NCBI RefSeq assembly: GCF_016526145.1
Contig: NZ_JADDUE010000008.1
Span: forward strand, 297,678 to 361,677
Length of the DNA: 64,000 bases
Source of the DNA: Saccharopolyspora galaxeae
GTDB lineage: Bacteria; Actinomycetota; Actinomycetes; Mycobacteriales; Pseudonocardiaceae
Direction: 5' to 3'
Below, in pieces: positions 1-8,562 of this stretch (within the stretch, counting starts at the first letter, position 1; the number at the start of each line of letters is the position of its first letter). The translations under genes were made by a program, and so were the position numbers. Below the pieces are notes generated by a model, which made no database searches, was not told where the DNA came from, and was given only the letters and a program-made list of their open reading frames with translations.

Positions 1-144
1 CTCGACGAGCTCGCCGACCGGGCGGCGGCGTTCGCGGGCGCCGACCCGGCCGAACTGCCCGCGTCGAGCGCGCCCGCGCTCGAACTGTTCGCCGAAGCCC
101 ACGAACGCCGCCAGCAGGACGAAGTACGGCTGTTCGCGTCCTGA
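1..144 (+). CDS. ureF: Urease accessory protein UreF, C-terminal end (partial)
   Basis: The window opens inside a reading frame that runs to TGA at 142-144. The last residues (..[22 protein letters not shown]) resemble the usual UreF C-terminus, which ends in a VRLFAS-type tail. UreF works with UreG and UreD to deliver nickel to urease. UreG follows 43 bases downstream on the same strand, which supports the call. Only 47 codons are visible, so nothing can be said about the rest of the protein. Confidence 0.8.
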   Translation, partial: LDELADRAAAFAGADPAELPASSAPALELFAEAHERRQQDEVRLFAS

Positions 145-187
145 TCGCCAGGCGCCCGTACGGGCGAAAACCGCGAGGAGGTCCCGA

Positions 188-883
188 ATGAGCACCACCG
201 GCCACGGACACGCCCACTCGCTCGACCCCGGCTTCGCCGGGCCCGACCCGCACGACACGGCATCCGGCGCGGACCGGCCGTTCCGGCTGGGCATCGGCGG
301 TCCGGTGGGCAGCGGCAAGACAGCGCTGACCGCGGCGCTGTGCCGCGCGCTGGGCGGGGAGATCCCGTTGGCCGTGGTCACCAACGACATCTACACCACC
401 GAAGACGCCGACTTCCTGCGCTCGACCGGTGTGCTCGCGGCCGACCGGATCGAGGCGGTGCGGACCGGAGCCTGCCCGCACACCGCCATCCGCGACGACA
501 TCACCGCCAACCTCGACGCCGTCGAATCGCTCGAGCAGCGGCATCCGGGCCTGGCGCTGGTGATCGTGGAAAGCGGCGGGGACAACCTCACCGCCGTGTT
601 CAGCCGCGGCCTGGCGGACGCGCAGATCTTCGTCGTGGACGTCGCAGGCGGTGACAAGGTGCCGCGCAAGGGCGGGCCGGGCGTCACCACCGCGGACCTG
701 CTGGTGATCAACAAGGTGGACCTGGCCGCGCAGGTCGGCGCTGATATGGCCGTGATGCGCACCGACGCGCAGCGCGTGCGGGGCGAACTGCCCGTCATCG
801 AGCAATCCCTCATCGTCACGCCGAACGCGCCCGACGTGTCCGCGTGGGTGCGCACTCGGCTCACCAGGCGAGCGTCCAGTTGA
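188..883 (+). CDS. ureG: Urease accessory GTPase UreG
   Basis: 231-residue SIMIBI-class GTPase that powers nickel insertion into urease. Visible motifs are the P-loop GGPVGSGKT (37-45), the metal-binding CPH (95-97), ESGGDNL, the [15 protein letters not shown] block and the guanine-specificity NKVD. The His-rich N-terminus (GHGHAH) is typical of nickel handling. ATG 188 is preceded by GAGGAGG. The C-terminal 35 residues after RVRGELP are less like the family consensus. No ureD follows: the next genes are convergent, so the operon ends here or ureD is elsewhere. Confidence 0.95.
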   Translation: MSTTGHGHAHSLDPGFAGPDPHDTASGADRPFRLGIGGPVGSGKTALTAALCRALGGEIPLAVVTNDIYTTEDADFLRSTGVLAADRIEAVRTGACPHTAIRDDITANLDAVESLEQRHPGLALVIVESGGDNLTAVFSRGLADAQIFVVDVAGGDKVPRKGGPGVTTADLLVINKVDLAAQVGADMAVMRTDAQRVRGELPVIEQSLIVTPNAPDVSAWVRTRLTRRASS

Positions 884-889
884 AACCGC

Positions 890-1201
890 TCAGGTTTCGT
901 CGCTGTCGACGAGGGCTCGGAGCGCGTCGAGATAGGCGGCGTACGCCGCGCGCCCCTGCTCGGTGAGCGCGAGCCAGGTCCGCGGGCGTTTGCCGACATG
1001 ACCCTTGGTGACCTCGACGTACCCTGCGTTCTCCAGGATCGTCATGTGTTTGGAAAGCAGGGAGTCGCTGGCCTCGATCGTGTCGCGCAGCAGCGGGAAG
1101 TCCATGCGTTCCATCGGCACCAGCGCGGCCATGATCGACAGTCGGGTCGGCGAGTGGATGGTCTCGTCCAGCCCGTGCCTCGGGTGCTGCTGTGCGGTCA
1201 T
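890..1201 (-). CDS. Winged-helix transcriptional regulator
   Basis: 103-residue protein with a MarR/ArsR-like winged helix: SPTRLSIMAALV (helix 1-2), DTIEASDSLLSKHMTILENAGYV (recognition helix) and a wing with KRPRTWLALTEQG. This resembles the single-domain PadR/MarR-like regulators found across actinobacteria. The ATG at 1201 overlaps the stop of the upstream membrane-protein gene by 4 bases (ATGA), so translation is coupled. A longer in-frame extension lies antisense to nothing conserved and reads as low-complexity sequence, so the short start is preferred. The ligand is unknown; it probably regulates its own two-gene operon. Confidence 0.8.
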   Translation of the reverse strand: MTAQQHPRHGLDETIHSPTRLSIMAALVPMERMDFPLLRDTIEASDSLLSKHMTILENAGYVEVTKGHVGKRPRTWLALTEQGRAAYAAYLDALRALVDSDET

Positions 1202-1638
1202 TCCGCGAGCACCCGCCAGGCGCCGTAGACGCAGGGAATCGCGGGCAGGAGTCCACTGAGGACGATTCCGGGAACCGCCCCCTCCGGGAACACGAAGTTC
1301 TGCAGCAGCACGGCGGCGAACACCAGCACCACGAATGCTCCGGTCACCGGCCACACCAGTCGGCTCAGCAGCTTGCTCGTCACTTGCTGCCGGGCGCTGT
1401 AGATGATCCCGGACACGGCGAAGACCAGCGGAAGAAGTCCGACGACCACGCTCGGCCAGCCGTCGGGCACCAGCGGTGATCCGATCAGGTGCACCGCCAT
1501 CGTCACGGCCATGGCCAGCCACACCCATGCGGGCCACCGCGCGACCCGGCGCGCCTTCGCGTCGACCTCGGTGGCGTTGCCCAGCGCGGCGGACGGCGTC
1601 AACGGCGATTCATCGCCGGAAGTTCTCGACTCGTTCAT
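1198..1638 (-). CDS. Small four-helix membrane protein
   Basis: 146 residues: a hydrophilic N-terminus of about 33 residues, then four hydrophobic stretches (about 34-55, 60-80, 90-112, 118-140), so an integral membrane protein with four segments. I recognise no family signature. It is the first gene of a two-gene operon with the winged-helix regulator, a common arrangement in which a small membrane protein is controlled by its partner. The ATG at 1638 lies 7 bases from a -10-like box, so the mRNA is probably leaderless. Confidence 0.65.
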   Translation of the reverse strand: MNESRTSGDESPLTPSAALGNATEVDAKARRVARWPAWVWLAMAVTMAVHLIGSPLVPDGWPSVVVGLLPLVFAVSGIIYSARQQVTSKLLSRLVWPVTGAFVVLVFAAVLLQNFVFPEGAVPGIVLSGLLPAIPCVYGAWRVLAE

Positions 1639-1645
1639 GACTCAA

Positions 1646-1674
1646 AGCATGGCAATCACTCAACGGGTCGTCAA
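1646..1674 (-). promoter_or_regulatory. Leaderless promoter of the membrane protein-regulator operon
   Basis: On the minus strand TTGACG (1669-1674), 17 bases, then CATGCT (1646-1651), then 7 bases to the ATG at 1638. Spacing fits a housekeeping sigma promoter with transcription starting at the initiation codon. Confidence 0.55.
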
Positions 1675-1950
1675 GTAGTTGCGGTTCGTTCAGCGCCAAG
1701 CTGCCCGCGGGGCATCGGCGGTCACGTGGACGCGGCGAACCACGCAGTGGCCGTGCCCGCCTCCGCAACGAGCACCCCGGAATCGGGCGGACGGGCACCG
1801 TCCTCATCTCCGTGGCTCGGCTTCGGTCGAGCTGGTAAGAGGAAGTGGGCCCAGAACTCCGCCGGGTCCGATGCCGCGTGTCCGCTGATCAGCAACGTCC
1901 CGGGTGCGACTGCGACCGCGGTTGTCCCTGCGACCGGAAGGATGCCCCGC
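1675..1950. other. Intergenic stretch, no gene seen
   Basis: Between the divergent promoter at 1646-1674 and the PNPOx-like gene I see no convincing coding or structural feature apart from the GGAAGG ribosome-binding site at 1935-1940. Reading frames that cross it lack homology-like composition. Confidence 0.5.
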
Positions 1951-2445
1951 ATGGAGGCACAAGACATCGAGAACGAATTGTCCCTGACCGGCGCGCAGGA
2001 GCTGCTCAGCTCCACTTCGGCCGCCCACCTCGCCTACACCGGGCAGGACGGAACACCGCGAGTGGTCCCGGTCGGATTCTTCTGGACCGGCGACCAGTTC
2101 GTGGTCGCCACCGCCACCACCGCCCCGAAGGTCGCGGCGCTGTCGACTCGCCCCGAAGTGGCGCTGGCCATCGACGCGGGCAACACGCCCGAGCAGGCGC
2201 GATCTCTTTCGATCCGAGGGCGGGCGAGCGTCGAGATCGTCGACGGCGTGGTCCAGGAGTACCTCGCCGCCGCCAGGAAGACCATGGAAGCCGAAGCAGC
2301 GGCCGAGTTCGAGCGGAACTGCCGCGAGATGTACGGCCAGATGGCACGAATCGCGATCACGCCGGACTGGGTGCGCTACTACGACTTCGGCGCCGGCCGG
2401 ATGCCCCGATTCCTGCAGGACCTGGCCGAGCGGCACCAGACTTGA
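1951..2445 (+). CDS. Pyridoxamine 5'-phosphate oxidase-like flavin-binding protein
   Basis: 164-residue split-barrel protein of the PNPOx-like/F420-binding superfamily. It shows the typical strand order: AHLAYTGQDGTPRVVPVGFFWTGDQ, then FVVATATTAPKVAALSTRPEVALAID, then LSIRGRASVEIVDG, ending in TPDWVRYYDF. Such proteins bind FMN, F420 or haem-type ligands and act as oxidoreductases, mostly uncharacterised. The ATG at 1951 is chosen because GGAAGG sits 10 bases upstream; an in-frame ATG at 1942 is only 1 base from it. It is a single gene without obvious partners. Confidence 0.75.
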   Translation: MEAQDIENELSLTGAQELLSSTSAAHLAYTGQDGTPRVVPVGFFWTGDQFVVATATTAPKVAALSTRPEVALAIDAGNTPEQARSLSIRGRASVEIVDGVVQEYLAAARKTMEAEAAAEFERNCREMYGQMARIAITPDWVRYYDFGAGRMPRFLQDLAERHQT

Positions 2446-2513
2446 CGGGGCGGCCGAGTGCGGGCGCCTCAGATGCATCCTCCGCTGCCACCGCCGGCCC
2501 ACCACATCACTAG

Positions 2514-2849
2514 CGCGAAAACCCGTGCGTGGTGCAGGTCGTCAACAGCTGGATCATCATGAACCCGGGCGGCGGCCCAACACCCGACAAGCCCGGCATC
2601 ACCCTGCGCACCCCCGAGCAGTCCAACACCGTCTCGGCCTTCCTCAACGTGCGCGTCGCCGACATCGCCGCCTTTTACGCGGGCGCCCGAGCCCGGGGCG
2701 CCGAGTTCCTCACCGAGCCCCTCGATCGCAACGCCGAGATCCGCTGCTACCTGCGCGATCCGGACGGCTACCTCATCGAGATCGGCCAGGCCACCGGCAT
2801 CTTGCGCGGCATCTACGCCGACCCACCGGCGAGCGGCGATGACGGATGA
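2514..2849 (+). pseudogene. VOC-family (glyoxalase-like) protein, 5'-truncated remnant
   Basis: The frame gives ENPCVVQVVNSWIIMNPGG.. through RCYLRDPDGYLIEIGQATG, the C-terminal two thirds of a vicinal-oxygen-chelate protein. In-frame TAG at 2511 directly precedes it, and the first beta-alpha module with the first metal ligand, present in intact members of about 130-140 residues, is missing. A GTG at 2529 could give a 106-residue product, but the sequence continuing upstream of it (ENPC) is family-like, so this is a cut gene, not a short one. Confidence 0.7.
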
Positions 2850-2921
2850 GCAGACCGCTGATCACTCCGGCTGGCCGCGCGACACCCCGACCGGCGCTGT
2901 CGATCAGGCGTCGCGCAACCG

Positions 2922-4205
2922 TCAGTCCGCGCGTTCGGTGTCGCCCGACCGGGCGCGGGAGCGGAGTCGCCGGATGATCGCCCGGCCCAGCAGACCGGCG
3001 GCGAACACCACCAGCCCGGCCAGCACGGAAGCCACCGGCAGGGTCGCGGCCAGTGTCAGGCAGCCGGACAGGCCGAGGACGTTGATCGCGCGGGGCCAGC
3101 GGCGCTGCTGCGCAGGCTGGGTGAACGCCGCGGCGTTCGCGATCGCGTAGTAGACCAGGACTCCGAAGCTGGAGAACCCGATCGCGCCCCGCAGATCCGT
3201 GGTCAGCACCAGCACGACGACGATCGCGGCGACGACGACTTCGGCGTGGTGCGGAACCCGGCGCCGCGGATGGACCGCGGCGAGGAACCCGGGCAGGTCG
3301 TTGCCCCTGGCCATCGCCATGGTGGTGCGGCCGAGACCGGCGATCAGCGCAAGCAGTGCGCCGAGGCTGGCGGCGGCCGCGCCGAGACGCGCCAGCACCG
3401 CCAGCGGTCCGTGCCCGGCGGCGGTCAAGGCCTGGGCCAGCGGAGCGGACGCTGCGGCCAGCTGCTGCGGGCCGAGCACGAGCAGGAGGACCACGCCGAC
3501 CGCGGCGTACACGAGCAGGGCCAGTGCCAGCGCGGAAAGCACGGCGCGCGGAATCGTGCGCGCGGGCTCGCGGACCTCCTCACCGAGGGTGGCGATGCGC
3601 GCGTACCCGGCGAATGCGAAGAACAGCAGGCCCGCGGCCTGCAACACGCCGAGCGCCACGTGCGGGAACCATCCGTCCGCCAACCGGGACGGCTCACCGG
3701 CCGGAGCCGACAGCGCGAGCACCACGACCAGCACGATCACGACCACCGCCAGCAGCACGCGGGTCAGCGCCGCGGTGCGGGTGATCCCGGCGTAGTTCAC
3801 CGCCGCCAGCAGCACGACCGCGGCCGCGGCGGCAGCGCGCTCGTGACCGGGCGCGACGTAGGCGGCGAACGTCAGCGCCATCGCCGCGCAACTCGCGGTC
3901 TTACCGATCACGAATCCCCAGCCGGCGAGGAATCCCCACCAGTGCCCCAACCGCTCACGCCCGTAGACGTAGGTGCCTCCGGCCATCGGGTAGACCGCCG
4001 CGAGCTGCGCGGAGGCGACCGCGTTGCAGTAGGCGATCAGCCCGGCGATCCCCAACGCAAGCAGCAGCCCGGTACCCGCCGCGGCGGCCGCGGGCGCGAA
4101 GGCGCCGAACACTCCGGCACCGAGCATCGAGCCGAGCCCGATCAGCGTCGCGTCCACCGCACCCAATCGCCGCTGCAGGACAGCGTCGGACGGTGTGGAA
4201 CTCAT
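2922..4205 (-). CDS. APC-family amino-acid permease
   Basis: 427 residues with about twelve hydrophobic segments. The N-terminal signature LGAVDATLIGLGSMLGAGVFG is the classic APC first helix with its substrate-binding glycine motif. The GRERLGHWWGFLAGW region and GYARIATLGEEVREPARTIPRA loop are also family features. It would import an amino acid or amine at the cytoplasmic membrane; substrate cannot be read. It is transcribed with ktrA 46 bases upstream, possibly in one unit. The long plus-strand frames across it are GC-rich shadows. Confidence 0.85.
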   Translation of the reverse strand: MSSTPSDAVLQRRLGAVDATLIGLGSMLGAGVFGAFAPAAAAAGTGLLLALGIAGLIAYCNAVASAQLAAVYPMAGGTYVYGRERLGHWWGFLAGWGFVIGKTASCAAMALTFAAYVAPGHERAAAAAAVVLLAAVNYAGITRTAALTRVLLAVVVIVLVVVLALSAPAGEPSRLADGWFPHVALGVLQAAGLLFFAFAGYARIATLGEEVREPARTIPRAVLSALALALLVYAAVGVVLLLVLGPQQLAAASAPLAQALTAAGHGPLAVLARLGAAAASLGALLALIAGLGRTTMAMARGNDLPGFLAAVHPRRRVPHHAEVVVAAIVVVLVLTTDLRGAIGFSSFGVLVYYAIANAAAFTQPAQQRRWPRAINVLGLSGCLTLAATLPVASVLAGLVVFAAGLLGRAIIRRLRSRARSGDTERAD

Positions 4206-4251
4206 CGGCGCTCCGTTTCGCCATCAGGGGTTCGCCGTCAGGGGTTCGCCA

Positions 4252-4926
4252 TCAGGTGAGGTCGGCGAAGCGTTCGACGTCGCGGGACCGACCGGAAACG
4301 ATGAGGATGTCGCCCTCGTACAGCCTCGTGTCCTGGGTGGCGTAGGTGAAGTCCGCGCCGGGCCGCTTGATGGCGACGACGGTGACTCCGTACTTGCTGC
4401 GGACCTTGCTCTCGCCCAGCGCGTGCCCGGCGGCCATGGCGGGGGCGCGGGTCTTGACCATGGCGTAGTCGTCTTCGAACTCGATGTAGTCCAGCATCCG
4501 GCCGGTCACCAGGTGCGCCACCCGCTCACCCATGTCGTGCTCGGGAAGCACGACGTGGTGCGCGCCGACCCGTTCGAGGATGCGCCCGTGCTGGCGGCTC
4601 ACGGCCTTGGCCCAGATGTGCCCGATCTCGAAGTCGGCCAGCAGCGAGGTCGTCAGGATGCTGGCCTCCAGATCGTCTCCGATGGCCACGACCGCGCGGT
4701 CGAAGTCGGGCACAGCGAGCTGCCGCAGCGCCTCCGGATCGGTGCTGTCCGCGACGGCGGCGTGCGTGACCGAATCGGAGAACTGCTGCACGACGTGCGG
4801 CCGGGTGTCCAGGGCGAGCACCTCGGTGCCCCGTTCGATGAGTTCGACCGACAGCGAACCGCCGAACCGGCCCAGCCCGATCACGACCACGCGCGAGGGA
4901 TTGCTGCGGGAGTTGTTAGCCGACAA
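4252..4926 (-). CDS. ktrA: KtrA/TrkA-family potassium-channel regulatory subunit
   Basis: 224-residue RCK protein. The N-terminal Rossmann fold has GLGRFGGSL (nucleotide loop) and LALDTRP, with RCK_C at about 140-224. It gates the KtrB potassium transporter by binding ATP/ADP or NAD(H). The start is TTG at 4926, supported by GGAGGAA 8 bases upstream, and overlaps the ktrB stop by 11 bases. Its membrane partner is broken in this genome, so KtrA may have no working channel here. Confidence 0.88.
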   Translation of the reverse strand: MSANNSRSNPSRVVVIGLGRFGGSLSVELIERGTEVLALDTRPHVVQQFSDSVTHAAVADSTDPEALRQLAVPDFDRAVVAIGDDLEASILTTSLLADFEIGHIWAKAVSRQHGRILERVGAHHVVLPEHDMGERVAHLVTGRMLDYIEFEDDYAMVKTRAPAMAAGHALGESKVRSKYGVTVVAIKRPGADFTYATQDTRLYEGDILIVSGRSRDVERFADLT

Positions 4927-6045
4927 TGGGACGTTCCTCCGGTAGGTCGTAGCGACGGGTGCGTTCCCGCAGCGCGAGAGCGGAAGCCAAGGTGATCGGC
5001 CCGACGCGGCCGGTGAACATCAGCACCACCAGGATGAGCTGCCCGGCGGTCGGCAGCTGGCCGGTGATGCCGGTCGACAACCCCACGGTGCTGAACGCGG
5101 AGACCGACTCGAACAGCACCGCGTCGAGCGAGAACGGAGTGAGCACCAGCAGCGCCAGGCAGGCGGCGAAGACCAGGCCGACGCCGACCAGGACCACCGT
5201 CAGGGCTTGCCGGTGCACCTCGCGCGGCAGCTTGCGGCCGAGAACGTGCACGTTCGGCTCGCCGCGGACTTCGGCGAGCATCACGAACGCCAGCAGCGCG
5301 AACGTGGTCACCTTGATCCCGCCCGCCGTACCGGCGCTGCCGCCGCCGATGAACATCAGCACGTCGGTGATCAGCAGCGCACCAGCGCCGCCACGATCGG
5401 CAGGCACACCCACGCATCGGTCGCATACCGGACCAGGCTGTCCGAGAACAACGCGAACCCGGCGTTGTTGAACGCCGAAACGGCGTGGAACACGCCCAGA
5501 TAAGCCGCGTTCCCGAGCGATTCGCCGTAGTGGCCTGCGAACCTGGCGAACAGCACCAGCGCGGTCAGCGCTTCGACGGCGAGGCTGAGCACGACCACGC
5601 CGGAAATCACGCGGCGCACTTCACCGAGCCCGAAGCTCTTGGTCTCGGTCTGCGCGCTGCGTTGCAGTCGCAGCCCGAGGCGGCGGGTGACCAGCAGCCC
5701 CAGCAACGAGGCCAAGGTCATGATGCCGAAGCCGCCGATCTGGATCAGCCCCAGGAGCACGACTTCACCGAAGGTCGACCAGTGCGCCGGTGTGTCGACC
5801 ACGTACAACCCGGTCACGCACACCGCCGATGTCGCGGTGAACAGCGCCGTGCTCCAGCTCGTGGCTTCGCCCGTTTCGGTGGCCGCAGGCAGCATCAGCA
5901 GTACCGTGCCGACCAGCACCACCAGACCGAAACCCATCGCGACCACGCGCGCCGGATGCCGGGTGCCCGGCAGCCGCGAACGGACCGAGCGCCGCAGCGC
6001 CGACCACGCGGACCGCCCGGAGACCGCCGTTGCTCCTACCGGCAC
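4916..6045 (-). pseudogene. ktrB: KtrB/TrkH potassium transporter with internal deletion and frameshift
   Basis: The 5' part (6045 to about 5375) encodes the start of KtrB through HAVSAFNNAGFALFSDSL and DAWVCLPIVAAL. It then runs out of frame to a TGA. A second frame (about 5395 to 4916) begins at ALLITDVLMFIGGGSAGTAGG, a selectivity-filter region, and continues to the natural end. Intact KtrB proteins have roughly 80-90 residues between these points; here they are absent. The join lies in GCGCTGGTGCGCTG, which contains GCGCTG-like microhomology. About 365 codons remain of some 450. An assembly error is possible but would need loss of about 250 bases. Confidence 0.8.
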
Positions 6046-6284
6046 CGCCGCCCCCGGCTCTCACCAGCACACACATTCCCGGCCACAAGCGCGAGAACCT
6101 ACCGGGCCCGGCGGCCACCACCAACACGACGTGACGAAGTCGTGCGCAGCCGACCGAACCCACGACGGACGATCTCGTAGGTCCGGCGCCGGGCCGTCGT
6201 ATCCACGTGCAACGCGGTTGACTTGTTTGTCCGTCGTGCGGCAAGTTTTCCTACCGGTTTGCTCGTCTAACGATCGGAGGAACG

Positions 6285-7505
6285 GTGTCCGGCGCTTCGT
6301 CGACGCGGACGTCCGGCGACCCCGGCACCGGAACCCGGTTGCCCGCCGAGATCTGGGTGCTGCTGTGCGGCAGCTTCATCGTCGCGGTGGGCATGGGCAT
6401 CGTGTCCCCCGCGCTGCCCGCCTTCGCCACCTCCTTCGACGTCGGCGTGACCGCGGCCTCGTTCATCGTCAGCGCCTTCGCGCTCATGCGGCTGGCGTTC
6501 GCGCCGGTCAGCGGGCGGCTGGTGGCGTGGTTCGGGGAACGGCGGATCTACGTCCTGGGCATCTCGATCGTCGGAGTGAGCAGCGCGGCCTGCGCGTTCG
6601 CCGGGTCGTACTGGCAGCTGCTGCTGTTCCGCGCGCTCGGCGGCACCGGCTCGACGATGTTCACCGTCTCGGCCGTGGCGCTGCTGGTCCGCCTGGCGCC
6701 GCCGCACCTTCGCGGGCGGGCCTCCGGGCTGTGGGCGACGAGCTTCCTGCTGGGCAACATCTCCGGGCCGATCGTCGGCGGCGTCATGGTCGGCTTCTCG
6801 CTGCGCCTGCCGTTCCTGACCTACGGTGCCGCGCTGTTCCTGGCCGCGTTCGTCGGCTGGCTGCTGCTGCGGAACTCGACGCTGGCCGCGCCGGTCACCG
6901 GCGACGCTGCGGCGATGACCGTCGGCGATGCGCTGCGGATGCCCAGCTACCGGGCCGCGCTGCTGTCGAACTTCAGCACCGGGTGGGCCGTGCTCGGCGT
7001 GCGGATCGCGCTGATCCCGCTGTTCGTGGTCCAAGTGCTGCACTCCACGCAGTCCATGGCGGGCGTGGCGCTGTCGGTGTTCGCCGCGGGCAACGCAGCG
7101 GTGATCATGATTTCCGGACGGCTGTCCGACACCCGCGGGCGCAAACCGCTGGTGCTGACCGGGCTCGCCGTCACCGCGGTCGGCACCGCGGCACTGGGTT
7201 TCAGCACCTCGATACCGATGTTCTTGGCGTCCTCGCTGGTCGCCGGGGTGGGTGCGGGCCTGCTCAACCCGGCGCAGAACGCCGCCGTGGCCGACTTGAT
7301 CGGCACGAAGAACAAGGGCGGACCGGTACTGGCCGCGTTCCAGATGGCCGCCGACGTCGGGGCGATCCTCGGGCCGCTGATCACCGGGGTCCTCGCCGAC
7401 GCGGTGTCGTACCAGGCGGCGTTCGCGGTCACCGGGTTGACCGCGTTGCTCGCACTGGGCGCGTGGCTGACCGCGCCGGACACCCGCGGCCGCGCGGAAA
7501 CCTGA
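6285..7505 (+). CDS. MFS transporter (drug:H+ antiporter type)
   Basis: 406 residues, twelve predicted membrane helices. The N-half has FIVAVGMGIVSPALPAF; the central loop holds a motif A variant, GRLSDTRGRKPLVLTG, which is best matched to the C-half copy in this family. It would export or import small molecules using proton motive force; substrate unknown. GTG 6285 has GGAGGAA 6 bases before it. TTGACT at 6218-6223 may be a -35 box, but the -10 is weak. It converges on an SDR gene across a shared terminator. Confidence 0.85.
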   Translation: MSGASSTRTSGDPGTGTRLPAEIWVLLCGSFIVAVGMGIVSPALPAFATSFDVGVTAASFIVSAFALMRLAFAPVSGRLVAWFGERRIYVLGISIVGVSSAACAFAGSYWQLLLFRALGGTGSTMFTVSAVALLVRLAPPHLRGRASGLWATSFLLGNISGPIVGGVMVGFSLRLPFLTYGAALFLAAFVGWLLLRNSTLAAPVTGDAAAMTVGDALRMPSYRAALLSNFSTGWAVLGVRIALIPLFVVQVLHSTQSMAGVALSVFAAGNAAVIMISGRLSDTRGRKPLVLTGLAVTAVGTAALGFSTSIPMFLASSLVAGVGAGLLNPAQNAAVADLIGTKNKGGPVLAAFQMAADVGAILGPLITGVLADAVSYQAAFAVTGLTALLALGAWLTAPDTRGRAET

Positions 7506-7544
7506 GCCCTGCGCGAGCCTTCGCCACTCGCCGTCGAGGGAGGC

Positions 7545-7572
7545 CCACTCGCCTCCGAGGGAGGCGCAGTGG
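7545..7572. terminator. Bidirectional hairpin between converging genes
   Basis: CCACTCGCCTCC (7545-7556), loop GAG, GGAGGCGCAGTGG (7560-7572) pair over 11 bases with one bulge. A near copy of the left arm plus loop (7524-7544) sits just before it. It lies between the MFS (+) and SDR (-) stops. Confidence 0.55.
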
Positions 7573-7654
7573 CGCCCAGAACTCTATTCGCGCGCTCGGG
7601 CGGACGACGATCCGCCGACGGGGCCGCATCGCTGCCGCCGACCGGCGGGCCGGC

Positions 7655-8443
7655 TCAGTCGCGAGGCTTGGCCTTGCGCGCGTGGCGCGCGGCTTTGAGG
7701 GGTTCGGGCAGGAAGCGGTTCAGCAGCGCTTCGCGCTTGGTCGCGCCATCCCCCGCGACTATCTCGGCCTTGCCCGCCAGCAGCGCGTCGAAGCCTTGGC
7801 GGGCGACCTCGGCTTTGTCGTTCTTGCCTGCGTTCGGGCCGAATGCGGTGTTGTTCATCCCGGCGCGGGCGTGGAAATCGCTGTTCGTCGCGCCGGGCAG
7901 CATGGTGGTGACACTGACGCCGGTGCCGCGCAGCTCTTCCCGGAGCCCGAGGGCGAACATGCGGGTGAACGCGCGCGAAGGTCCGTAGACGGTTTCGTAC
8001 GGCGTCGGCAGCGTGGCCGACACCGATGACGTGATCAAGATCCGGCCCCGGCGCTGCCCGGCCATGGCCGTCGCGACCCGCTTCGCCAGCTGCACCACCG
8101 AGCTGACGTTCAGCTCGATCAGGTTCAGCTCCTGATCGAGGTCGTTGTCGAGGAAGGCGCCGCCGATGCTGACCCCCGCGTTGATCGCGGCCGCCTCCAG
8201 CGGCCGGTCGGTCGCCGCGACGGCTCGCCAGACCTTCTCGACTTCCGCCCGGTCGCTCAGGTCCGCCCGCACGGCTTCGACCCCGGCGCCGAGGCGCCGG
8301 AACTCCTCGGCGGCGGCATCGATGCCGGCGCTGCGCCCGGTGGCGACCAGGTCGAACCCGCGCCGGGCGAACAGCGCGGCGAGCTCGTAGCCGATTCCGT
8401 TGGACGCGCCGGTGACCAGGGCCAGCGGCCTTCCGTTGCGCAT
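7655..8443 (-). CDS. Short-chain dehydrogenase/reductase-family protein
   Basis: 262 residues, Rossmann fold. The nucleotide loop is TGASNGIG near the N-terminus, followed by ADLSD and NAGVSIGG. The catalytic serine is in ITSSVSA. The active-site Tyr is in VYGPSRAF, where the usual Tyr-x3-Lys lysine is Arg; this is odd and may mean altered or lost activity. ATG 8443 has AGGAG 7 bases upstream; an ATG 18 bases further up is in frame but has a poorer site. No operon partner is evident. Confidence 0.85.
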   Translation of the reverse strand: MRNGRPLALVTGASNGIGYELAALFARRGFDLVATGRSAGIDAAAEEFRRLGAGVEAVRADLSDRAEVEKVWRAVAATDRPLEAAAINAGVSIGGAFLDNDLDQELNLIELNVSSVVQLAKRVATAMAGQRRGRILITSSVSATLPTPYETVYGPSRAFTRMFALGLREELRGTGVSVTTMLPGATNSDFHARAGMNNTAFGPNAGKNDKAEVARQGFDALLAGKAEIVAGDGATKREALLNRFLPEPLKAARHARKAKPRD

Positions 8444-8562
8444 GGGTCGCTCCTGTTTCATCGCGGGCGGAAACGCTCCCACCGGGGTCGGCCATTCCGC
8501 CCGCAACGATGCATGACCCGCGGTCCGGCCTTCCGGCGGCCGGACCGCGGGCCGGTCGCGGA

